Shown here piece by piece: positions 8,165-13,192 of a stretch of 15,871 bases of DNA. The stretch's first letter is position 1. Each line of letters opens with the position of its first letter. This DNA is from Nitriliruptorales bacterium. Lineage in GTDB: Bacteria > Actinomycetota > Nitriliruptoria > Euzebyales > Egibacteraceae. Where the stretch lies: contig SLAO01000027.1 of assembly GCA_007126835.1 (NCBI GenBank), positions 1 through 15,871 on the forward strand, written 5' to 3'. The translations under genes and the position numbers were made by a program. Under the pieces are notes generated by a model, which was given only the letters and a program-made list of their open reading frames with translations, ran no database searches and had not been told where the DNA came from.

Positions 8165-8257
8165 CGGAGGCGGACGGGAATCGAACCCGCCAGGCCGACG
8201 ATGTCGGCCTCAACGGTGTTGAAGACCGCGGGGCCCACCAGGAACCCAGACGCCTCC
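8165..8257 (-). tRNA. selC: tRNA-Sec, anticodon UCA
   Basis: This 93-nucleotide gene on the minus strand folds as a selenocysteine tRNA. The acceptor stem is GGAGGCG (8257-8251) with CGCCTCC (8172-8166), and the discriminator is G (8165). The D stem has six pairs, GGGTTC with GGGCCC, and a five-base loop. The anticodon loop is CTTCAAC with anticodon TCA at 8222-8220, which reads UGA. The long variable arm is an eight-pair stem (AGGCCGAC with GTCGGCCT) with a three-base loop. The T loop is TTCGATT. The six-pair D stem, long variable arm, G discriminator and UCA anticodon together separate it from tRNA-Ser and from simple suppressors. CCA is not encoded. The eighth acceptor pair is a T8250/C8173 mismatch, while C8173 can instead pair with G8191 to extend the T stem. 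No other Sec genes are visible nearby. Confidence 0.95.
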
Positions 8258-8263
8258 GAGACA

Positions 8264-8269
8264 AGCGTA
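8264..8269 (-). promoter_or_regulatory. selC: Candidate -10 box (TACGCT) for selC
   Basis: The minus strand reads TACGCTTG, with the hexamer ending six bases before the first tRNA nucleotide (8257). Initiation at normal distance would start at about tRNA position 1, leaving little or no 5' leader. No good -35 box is seen. Confidence 0.4.
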
Positions 8270-8280
8270 CCTGGTGGTGC

Positions 8281-8313
8281 GCCCCCGACTGCGGCGTGCC
8301 CCTGACTGCGGCG
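8281..8313. repeat. Two-copy 17-bp-period direct repeat upstream of selC
   Basis: The 16 bases at 8281-8296 (GCCCCCGACTGCGGCG) are repeated at 8298-8313 with one change (C to T at the sixth base). The pair lies in the spacer between selC (minus) and the membrane-protein gene at 8390 (plus), overlapping where a selC -35 region would be. A direct repeat with a period of about 1.6 helical turns may be a regulator site; it could also be a chance duplication. Confidence 0.5.
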
Positions 8314-8389
8314 ACCGCTAGCGTGCGCGGTACCGTGAGAGTGAGCGCTGTCGCATGACGACGCCGAGCGCAGGGAGGAGCCAGGCACG

Positions 8390-8863
8390 ATGAGTCCGTG
8401 GGATGGGGCCTCTCGCTGGATCAACACCATCCTGCTCGTGCTTGTCGGGTTCATCGGCTTCGACACGCTGTTTCGCCTTCTAGACGCCAACGAGCAGAAC
8501 GTCATCGTCGGCTTCACCCGTTCGGTCGCCGAGGTCTTCCTCGCTCCCTTCCAGGGCATGTTCGACGATCAGGAGTACCTGCTCACCGCCTTGATCGCGG
8601 TGCTGGGGTACGCCTTGCTCGCGGGGATCGCGCTGGCGGTGGTCCGGGCGGCGCAGGCCAGCGCCCGCCGCCGCGCGCTGCGCCGTCCCGGTCCGGTGCC
8701 CCCCGGTCACATCCCGTCGGCCGGGACCGGCAGCGACAGCACGCAGCCGACGCCCCGGGACGACACCGAGCAGATGCGCCCGGACGACACACAGCCTCCG
8801 CGCCCTCCGCGGAACGGCGCGCCCACCGGTGAGCTCCCGCGGCAGGATCCGCCCGCCCGGTAG
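8390..8863 (+). CDS. Small membrane protein of unknown function with disordered C-terminal tail
   Basis: This encodes 157 residues. Two hydrophobic segments are clear, about 11-32 (INTILLVLVGFIGFDTLFRLL) and about 62-86 (LLTALIAVLGYALLAGIAL). They are separated by a conserved-looking stretch containing RSVAEVFLAPFQGMF. A basic cluster (ARRRALRR) follows the second helix, suggesting a cytoplasmic C-terminus. The last 60 or so residues are Pro-, Asp-, Gln- and Thr-rich and look disordered. The two-helix layout with a short 'FLAPFQ' segment is loosely YggT-like, but I do not assign it to a family. The ATG is supported by GGAGGAG at 8374-8380, nine bases upstream. PAC2 follows after 33 bases on the same strand but has its own promoter candidate. 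Confidence 0.8.
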   Translation: MSPWDGASRWINTILLVLVGFIGFDTLFRLLDANEQNVIVGFTRSVAEVFLAPFQGMFDDQEYLLTALIAVLGYALLAGIALAVVRAAQASARRRALRRPGPVPPGHIPSAGTGSDSTQPTPRDDTEQMRPDDTQPPRPPRNGAPTGELPRQDPPAR

Positions 8864-8884
8864 CCGTGGCCGTGCGCAGGTCAC

Positions 8885-8890
8885 TAGCCT
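8885..8890 (+). promoter_or_regulatory. Candidate -10 box (TAGCCT) for a leaderless PAC2 mRNA
   Basis: TAGCCTTG begins at 8885, and the hexamer ends six bases before the ATG at 8897. No Shine-Dalgarno sequence is visible, so the transcript probably starts at or next to the start codon, as is common in actinobacteria. Confidence 0.45.
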
Positions 8891-8896
8891 TGGGGC

Positions 8897-9754
8897 ATGA
8901 CCGAACTTGTGCACTGGACCAGTGAGCCCCCTGCCCTGCGCAGCCCGATCCTGCTGATCGCACTCGACGGCTTCGTCGACGCCGGCGAGGTCGGCGACCA
9001 CGCCGCGGTCTTCCTGCGTCACCGCTGGGTGGCGGACAAGATCGCCGAGCTCGACAGCGATGCGTTCTTGGACTTCCGGGCCCGCCGCCCGAGCGTGGTC
9101 GTCGACGCCGGGGTCGTCAACCGGCTCGAGTGGCCCCGCATCGAGCTGTACGCCGCGCAGCTCGAGGGAGCGCGCGACGCCTTGCTGCTCGTGGGCCCGG
9201 AACCCGACATGGCCTGGCACGCGCTCGTCGACGAGGTCGCCGCCATCTGCGACCGCCTCGGGGTGGTCCGGGCGGTCACGCTCGGCGCCTATCCGGCGGC
9301 GACGCCGCACACGCGTCCCGTCGGCATCGCCCAGGCCAGCAACGCGATCGACGGGCCTCCGCTAGACGACGCCACGCCCGTGGCCGGCTACACGGGCCCG
9401 GTTGGTGCGGCCACCGTTCTGCAGGCCGAGCTGGCGGACCGCGGGGTGCCGGTGCTCGGCCTGTGGGCGGAGGTGCCGCACTACATCGCCGGGTCCCCGA
9501 ACCCCTCTGGGGCCCTGGCCATGGTGCGCACCGTGGCCGAGCTGCTGGGCGTCGAGGTCGACGTGGCCGAGCTGGAAGCCGCCGCCAAGCTCCATCGGGA
9601 GCAGGTCGACGAGGCCGTGGCCGACCATGACGAGGCCGCGGAGCTGATCTCCAACCTCGAGGAGATCTCCGACGCCGGGGAGAAGGACGCCGACGTGCCA
9701 AGCGGCGAGGCGCTCGCCGACGAGATCGAGCGATTCCTGCGCTCGGAGGACTAA
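8897..9754 (+). CDS. PAC2-family protein (proteasome assembly chaperone-like)
   Basis: This encodes 285 residues. PAC2-family features are the N-terminal LLIALDGFVDAGEVGDHA (about 20-37), which follows the 'gf.daG.a...a..L' pattern; the central LLLVGPEPDMAWHAL; VRAVTLGAYPAATPHTRP; and VPVLGLWAEVPHYIAGSPNPSGALA, close to the conserved 'sl.a.vPHYi...p.p.a' block. The C-terminal 90 residues are acidic and helical, as in actinobacterial members. Eukaryotic and archaeal relatives assist proteasome assembly; the role of bacterial members is not established. Here bpa, the proteasome activator, lies 1.5 kb downstream, which fits a proteasome link but does not prove it. The ATG at 8897 starts right before the conserved domain, with no ribosome site and a -10-like box six bases upstream. 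Confidence 0.9.
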   Translation: MTELVHWTSEPPALRSPILLIALDGFVDAGEVGDHAAVFLRHRWVADKIAELDSDAFLDFRARRPSVVVDAGVVNRLEWPRIELYAAQLEGARDALLLVGPEPDMAWHALVDEVAAICDRLGVVRAVTLGAYPAATPHTRPVGIAQASNAIDGPPLDDATPVAGYTGPVGAATVLQAELADRGVPVLGLWAEVPHYIAGSPNPSGALAMVRTVAELLGVEVDVAELEAAAKLHREQVDEAVADHDEAAELISNLEEISDAGEKDADVPSGEALADEIERFLRSED

Positions 9755-9755
9755 A

Positions 9756-9789
9756 CCGGCGCTTGCGAGCAAGGACGCGACCGCGCCGG
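9756..9789. terminator. Inverted repeat between convergent PAC2 and thioesterase genes
   Basis: CCGGCGC at 9756-9762 is the exact complement of GCGCCGG at 9783-9789. Within the loop CTTG-CGAG-CAAG (9762-9773) can form a second small hairpin. The pair fills the 42-base gap between two converging genes and has no T-run, so a two-way terminator is plausible but unproved. Confidence 0.35.
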
Positions 9790-9796
9790 GGAGCGC

Positions 9797-10207
9797 TCAC
9801 CCGGGCGCTGATGCGCCGTCGAGGTTGGCCAGGCGCAGCCGTCCGTGGGCGACTAGCCGGTCGTGGTCGTCGGTGACGCGGACCTCCCACAGCTGCTGGG
9901 TCCTGCCGCGCTGCAGCGGGACGCTCTCGGCCCGCAGCACACCGGTGCGCACCGGCCGCAGGAAGTCGGTCTGGTTCGACACGCCGACCGCCACCCGCCC
10001 GTCCTCGAGCCAGGTGTTCGCGCTGACGCTTGCAGCGAGCTCGACCAGGGTGCAGTACACCCCGCCGTGCACGATGCCGCCTGGCTGGTGCAGCCGGGCG
10101 CTCACCGGCAACGTCACCACCGCCCGGTCGGGCCCAACGGTCAAGACGGTCGTGCCTAGCAGCTCGTCGAGCGGGCTGGAGATCGCCGGTTGTCCCTGGC
10201 TCACCAT
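9797..10207 (-). CDS. Hotdog-fold thioesterase (PaaI/4HBT type)
   Basis: This encodes 136 residues, standard for a single hotdog domain. The signature is QPGGIVHGGVYCTLVELAAS (about 41-60): HGG marks the substrate-binding turn, and the Glu in VELAAS is at the usual catalytic acid position on the central helix. The downstream strands NQTDFLRPVRTGVLRAE and VRVTDDHDRLVAHGRLRLA complete the fold. Members hydrolyse acyl- or aryl-CoA thioesters; the exact acyl group cannot be told. There is no phenylacetate cluster around it. The ATG at 10205-10207 is followed at once by GTG (10202-10204). GAGGAG lies three bases before the ATG and six before the GTG, so the true start may be the GTG. A TAGGCT box is found about 30 bases upstream. 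Confidence 0.88.
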   Translation of the reverse strand: MVSQGQPAISSPLDELLGTTVLTVGPDRAVVTLPVSARLHQPGGIVHGGVYCTLVELAASVSANTWLEDGRVAVGVSNQTDFLRPVRTGVLRAESVPLQRGRTQQLWEVRVTDDHDRLVAHGRLRLANLDGASAPG

Positions 10208-10235
10208 GTGCTCCTCGTCGGTGTGCTCTCGCAGC

Positions 10236-10241
10236 AGCCTA
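10236..10241 (-). promoter_or_regulatory. Candidate -10 box (TAGGCT) for the thioesterase gene
   Basis: The minus strand reads TAGGCT 28 bases before the ATG, giving a leader of about 20 bases that contains GAGGAG. No -35 match is apparent. Confidence 0.4.
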
Positions 10242-10280
10242 CGACCGGGAAGCGTGCGAAGGTCCGCGGCGTTGTCTCCA

Positions 10281-10300
10281 GCAAGGACCCGTAAGGACCC
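10281..10300. repeat. Tandem 10-bp repeat upstream of the thioredoxin-TPR gene
   Basis: GCAAGGACCC at 10281-10290 is followed directly by GTAAGGACCC, differing in one base. A shorter doubling, ACCGG-ACCGG, occurs at 10321-10330, just before the ATG at 10333. These lie in the 5' region of the thioredoxin-TPR gene and may be regulatory or simply slippage products. Confidence 0.5.
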
Positions 10301-10332
10301 GCCACGCGACTCGCAGGAGGACCGGACCGGAC

Positions 10333-11148
10333 ATGACCGTCATCGACACCGTTACGAGCGCATCGTTCGACACCGACGTCGTCGAGCGCAGCCGCACCCG
10401 GCCAGTCGTGGTCGACTTCTGGGCGCCGTGGTGCGGGCCGTGCCACCAGCTGTCCCCCCTGTTGGAACGCGTCGCGGAGCGCTACGCCGGCGACGTGTCG
10501 GTCGTCAAGCTCAACGTCGACGAGAACCCCGACGTCGCGCAGCGCTACCGGGTGCAGGGGATCCCGGCGGTCAAGGCGTACCGGGACGGACAGGTCGTGG
10601 CGGAGTTCACCGGGGTGCAGCCAGAGACGGCGATCGAGCGCTTCTTCGGCGCCCTGGTGCCCAGCGACGTGGACAAGCTGGTGACCGCGGCGGCCGACGA
10701 TGCAGATCCCGAGCCGCGCCTGCGCGAGGCCCTGGCGGCGGAACCCGGGCACGCCGGTGCGGTCGTGGCGCTGGCCCGTGTGCTTGTCGACCGGGGCGAG
10801 ACCGAGGAGGCATCCGCCCTGCTCGAGCGCGTGCCCGGTGACCCGGCGGCCGGGCGGTTGCGCGCCGAGATCGGCCTCGCGAGCCAGCACGTCGACGAGG
10901 CAGGCATGGCCGAGCTTCGATCTCGCGCCGATGCCCGTGACCCGGAAGCCAGGCTCGCCCTCGGGCGTGCGCTGGCAGCCTCCGGGGACTTCGACAAGGC
11001 CCTCGAGGCGCTGCTTGGTGCGGTGGCCCATCCGCGCACTCGCGAGGACGCGCGCCAAGCCGCGCTCGAGGTGTTCGATGTGCTCGGCTCGGACGACGAG
11101 CGGGTCCGCTCGGCCCGGCCCAAGCTGGCATCGGCGCTGTACGCGTAG
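10333..11148 (+). CDS. Thioredoxin-domain protein with TPR-like C-terminus (CnoX/YbbN type)
   Basis: This encodes 271 residues. The thioredoxin domain covers about 8-110, with active site FWAPWCGPCHQ (29-39, the redox CGPC at 34-37) and the cis-proline motif GIPAVKAY (76-83). From about 115 to the end the protein is helical and Ala/Leu/Glu-rich, with repeats of the type LREALAAEPGHAGAVVALA and ARLALGRALAASGDFDKALE. These match the tetratricopeptide half of the YbbN/CnoX chaperedoxins. In E. coli CnoX protects oxidised substrates and hands them to chaperones. Unlike E. coli CnoX, this one keeps both active-site cysteines, so it may be redox-active. AGGAGG (10315-10320) is 12 bases from the ATG, longer than usual; no closer start fits the domain better. 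It lies upstream of bpa on the same strand with a 96-base gap. Confidence 0.92.
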   Translation: MTVIDTVTSASFDTDVVERSRTRPVVVDFWAPWCGPCHQLSPLLERVAERYAGDVSVVKLNVDENPDVAQRYRVQGIPAVKAYRDGQVVAEFTGVQPETAIERFFGALVPSDVDKLVTAAADDADPEPRLREALAAEPGHAGAVVALARVLVDRGETEEASALLERVPGDPAAGRLRAEIGLASQHVDEAGMAELRSRADARDPEARLALGRALAASGDFDKALEALLGAVAHPRTREDARQAALEVFDVLGSDDERVRSARPKLASALYA

Positions 11149-11176
11149 CACGGTTCTACGTCCAGGGTGCACCGGG

Positions 11177-11182
11177 TAGGCT
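11177..11182 (+). promoter_or_regulatory. Candidate -10 box (TAGGCT) for bpa
   Basis: TAGGCT lies in the gap between the thioredoxin-TPR gene and bpa, 62 bases before the bpa ATG. The eight-base palindrome GGTGCACC (11166-11173) sits just upstream, within the spacer region of this possible promoter. Confidence 0.4.
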
Positions 11183-11244
11183 GCGTGGGCCTTCCATGCA
11201 CTCCACCTCGACCAGCCCCCGAAGCTTCAAGGAGCGACCACGGC

Positions 11245-11736
11245 ATGACCGAACCGACCACCGACGAACAGCCGCCAGGTGACGCCGTCGAGATCGTCGG
11301 CGAAGGGGAATCCACCGAGGGCCGCACCGCGATCACCGAGCCCACCAAGCTGATGCGCATCGCCATCATGCTGCGCGAGCTGCAGGAGGAGGTGCGACGC
11401 GCGGATCCTGACGAAGCCGGTCGCCAGCGCCTGAAGGCGGTGCAGGACCGCGCGTTCGAGCAGATGCGCTCGGTGCTGTCCGAAGACCTCCAAGACGAGC
11501 TCGACACGCTGGTCACGCCGCTCGACGCCGAGACCCCCAGCGAATCGGAGATCCGGATCGCCCAGGCCCAGCTGATCGGATGGCTCGAGGGGTTGTTCCA
11601 GGGTATCCAGGCGGCGATCTTCAACCAGCAGCTCCAGGCCCGCCAGCAGCTCGAGCAGATGCGTCAGCGCGGCTTGCCGTCGGGCGCGCCCGGGGAGGGC
11701 CACCGGTCCGGGCGCGGGACCGGCCAGTACCTCTAG
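11245..11736 (+). CDS. bpa: Bacterial proteasome activator (Bpa/PafE)
   Basis: This encodes 163 residues. The core (about 30-140) is helical: TEPTKLMRIAIMLRELQEEVR, then AVQDRAFEQMRSVLSEDL, LVTPLDAETPSESEIRIAQAQL and LEGLFQGIQAAIFNQQLQARQQLEQM, separated by short turns. This is the actinobacterial Bpa (DUF2587) fold. The protein ends in GQYL (160-163), the HbYX-like tail that docks into the alpha ring of the 20S proteasome. In mycobacteria the dodecameric ring opens the proteasome gate without ATP and helps clear unfolded proteins. A flexible Gly/Arg/Ser linker precedes the tail. AAGGAG lies ten bases before the ATG. Its presence implies a 20S proteasome elsewhere in the genome; prcA and prcB are not in this window. 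Confidence 0.94.
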   Translation: MTEPTTDEQPPGDAVEIVGEGESTEGRTAITEPTKLMRIAIMLRELQEEVRRADPDEAGRQRLKAVQDRAFEQMRSVLSEDLQDELDTLVTPLDAETPSESEIRIAQAQLIGWLEGLFQGIQAAIFNQQLQARQQLEQMRQRGLPSGAPGEGHRSGRGTGQYL

Positions 11737-11788
11737 GCCAGCGGCTGCCGGATCGCGTCAGCCCTTCCCTCGCTGCCCTGCGGGCGGT

Positions 11789-11794
11789 TATTGT
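11789..11794 (+). promoter_or_regulatory. Candidate -10 box (TATTGT) for the NTF2-like gene
   Basis: TATTGT is the most AT-rich hexamer in this 84-base gap and lies 26 bases before the ATG at 11821, with AGGAGGG in the implied leader. TTCCCT at 11765-11770 is a weak possible -35 box with an 18-base spacer. Confidence 0.35.
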
Positions 11795-11820
11795 CCCGTC
11801 TCGCCGTCTGAGGAGGGAAC

Positions 11821-12168
11821 ATGGGTCGTGCCGCTGACCTTTGGGAGGAGTTCCGCGTCGCGCTCGAGAAGGGCGACGACGTCGCCATCAAGGGGCTGTA
11901 CGCCTCCAACGCGGTGTACATGGAGCCCCACAACCCGCCCCATGAGGGTCCGCTGCTGATCCAGGCCTACTTGAACTCGTGGATGCAGGCGCGGGAGAAC
12001 CTGCAGGCGACCGTGGAGCGGATCCTCGAATCCGAGGACGGCACCGTGGTCGCCATCGAGTGGGCGATCAGCTACGACGCCGGGGGCCGGCGGTGGAACC
12101 GGCTGCCCCGCGCAACCTGGATCGATGTGGGTGAGGGCGGGATCGTCGCGCACCGCGACTACTACTGA
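11821..12168 (+). CDS. NTF2-like / SnoaL-like domain protein
   Basis: This encodes 115 residues, the size of a single NTF2-like cone-shaped domain. The pattern is typical: an N-terminal helix (LWEEFRVALEKGDDVAIKGLY), then YASNAVYMEPHNPPHEGPLLIQAYLNSWM with a short helix, then strands LQATVERILESEDGTVVAIEWAI, the turn YDAGGRRWNRLP, and ATWIDVGEGGIVAHRDYY at the end. Such domains serve as small isomerases or hydrolases or simply bind ligands. No activity can be assigned, although the buried Trp, His, Asp and Tyr residues could line a pocket. GGAGG is four bases before the ATG. A hairpin follows directly after the stop. Confidence 0.85.
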   Translation: MGRAADLWEEFRVALEKGDDVAIKGLYASNAVYMEPHNPPHEGPLLIQAYLNSWMQARENLQATVERILESEDGTVVAIEWAISYDAGGRRWNRLPRATWIDVGEGGIVAHRDYY

Positions 12169-12170
12169 CG

Positions 12171-12189
12171 CCGACGGCGGGGCCGTCGG
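12171..12189. terminator. Bidirectional hairpin between convergent NTF2-like and HAD genes
   Basis: CCGACGGC (12171-12178) is the exact complement of GCCGTCGG (12182-12189) with a GGG loop, forming an eight-pair stem. It fills nearly all of the 21-base gap between the stops of two converging genes. There is no T-run, so it would act as a GC-rich terminator of the actinobacterial kind or as a 3'-end stabiliser. Confidence 0.6.
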
Positions 12190-13074
12190 TCACCGGCGCC
12201 AACCACCCGGCGCCTGGGCCAGTCCGGTCGCCTCGCCGATGCGGTCGAGCACCGCCCGTCCCGGCCCCGGCCGGGATCGACGGTGGTACAGCACCCAGCC
12301 GGTGACCATGAGCGCGCCCACAGCGCTGGCGCCGGCGAGGACCTCGGCTGGTGGGCGCGGCAGATGGGCCAGCCGGTTGCGCAACGGGACCGGGCGGACG
12401 AAGTCCCGAACCTCCCATCCGCGCTCGGAAGCCAGCGTCCGCAGGTCCCGGTCGGGGTTGACGGCGACGGGGATCCCGACGGTCTCGAGCATCGGCAGGT
12501 CGGTGACGGAGTCGGAGTAGGCGTAGCTGCCGGCCAGGTCCAGGCCCCGCCGCTCAGCCTCGGCGATGATCGCCTCGGCCTTGTTCTCGGCGTAGGCGTA
12601 GAACTCCAGCTCGCCCGCGTAGCAGCCGTCCTCGTCGATGGCCATCCGCGTGGCGATGACGTGGGGTACACCGAGATACTCGGCGAGCGGCTGCACGACC
12701 TCCTCGCCGGCGCTGGACACGAGGTACAGCTCTCGGCCGGCCCGGCGGTGCTCCGCGAACAGGTCCAACGCCTCCTGGTAGATGAGCGGGTCGATGACCT
12801 CCTGCATCGTCTCGCGCACGAGCCGCTTGACCTTGTCGGCCTGCCAGCCGCGGGTCAGCTCCAGCAGCGCCTCGCGCGAGCGCTCCATCTTCTCGGCGCT
12901 GGCCCCGAGCAGCTGGTAGCTCAGCTGGGCATACGCCGTCTTGAGCACCACAGGCGGCGAGATGAACCCCTCCCGGTAGAGCTCCCGGCTAAAGGCAAGC
13001 GCCGAAGACTTGGCCACGACCGTCTTGTCGAGGTCGAAGAACGCGGCGGTGCGTGCAGCCTCCGTCTGCGGCAT
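12190..13074 (-). CDS. HAD-IB family phosphatase (SerB-like) with C-terminal membrane anchor
   Basis: This encodes 294 residues. All HAD motifs are visible: I, FFDLDKTVVAKSS (12-24, nucleophile D14 and acid D16); II, YLVSSAGEE (about 117-125); III, K165 in YAENKAEAI; IV, YSDSVTDLPML (186-196, D188 and D192). The large helical insert between motifs I and II is the subfamily IB cap, as in phosphoserine phosphatase. Unlike SerB, it continues with a tail holding one membrane helix (about 243-263, EVLAGASAVGALMVTGWVLY) followed by a basic RR. This fits the HAD-IB hydrolases of actinobacteria (TIGR01490-like). The substrate is unknown; a membrane-linked phosphate ester is a guess. The ATG at 13072-13074 is preferred over the ATG at 13101: the domain starts just after it and a TACCCT box lies seven bases upstream. 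There is no ribosome site. Confidence 0.9.
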   Translation of the reverse strand: MPQTEAARTAAFFDLDKTVVAKSSALAFSRELYREGFISPPVVLKTAYAQLSYQLLGASAEKMERSREALLELTRGWQADKVKRLVRETMQEVIDPLIYQEALDLFAEHRRAGRELYLVSSAGEEVVQPLAEYLGVPHVIATRMAIDEDGCYAGELEFYAYAENKAEAIIAEAERRGLDLAGSYAYSDSVTDLPMLETVGIPVAVNPDRDLRTLASERGWEVRDFVRPVPLRNRLAHLPRPPAEVLAGASAVGALMVTGWVLYHRRSRPGPGRAVLDRIGEATGLAQAPGGWRR

Positions 13075-13081
13075 GGCGGCA

Positions 13082-13087
13082 AGGGTA
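13082..13087 (-). promoter_or_regulatory. Candidate -10 box (TACCCT) for a leaderless HAD phosphatase mRNA
   Basis: The minus strand reads TACCCTTG; the hexamer ends seven bases before the ATG, and no Shine-Dalgarno sequence is present. TTGCCG lies 15 bases further upstream as a poor -35 candidate. Confidence 0.45.
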
Positions 13088-13117
13088 ACCGCTGTCCACA
13101 CCCGGCAACGGTCATCT

Positions 13118-13136
13118 GGCCTGCTGGGGGCAGGCC
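13118..13136. repeat. Perfect 7-bp inverted repeat upstream of the tad operon
   Basis: GGCCTGC (13118-13124) and GCAGGCC (13130-13136) are exact complements around a TGGGG loop. The repeat ends five bases before the candidate -10 box TACGTT of the pilus operon, covering its -35 region. An operator is plausible; a hairpin in RNA is the alternative. Confidence 0.5.
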
Positions 13137-13141
13137 CGGCG

Positions 13142-13147
13142 TACGTT
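13142..13147 (+). promoter_or_regulatory. Candidate -10 box (TACGTT) for the tad operon
   Basis: TACGTT is the best TANNNT match in the divergent spacer before the CpaE-like gene, 51 bases from its GTG. The implied leader is about 40 bases and contains AGGAG. The inverted repeat at 13118-13136 lies just upstream. Confidence 0.3.
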
Positions 13148-13192
13148 CGCGACAGACCCTCGTCAGCGAGACACCGCCGTCAGGAGCCCCCC

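Noticed and set aside
8165..8257. tRNA gene as an integration site for a mobile element
   Set aside because: No integrase, no repeat of the tRNA 3' end elsewhere in the window and no change in base composition around it were seen.
8119..8559. In-frame upstream extension of the membrane-protein gene to 8559
   Set aside because: It would read through the selenocysteine tRNA and antisense to the gene at 8390. A GTG with a ribosome site lies just after the tRNA.
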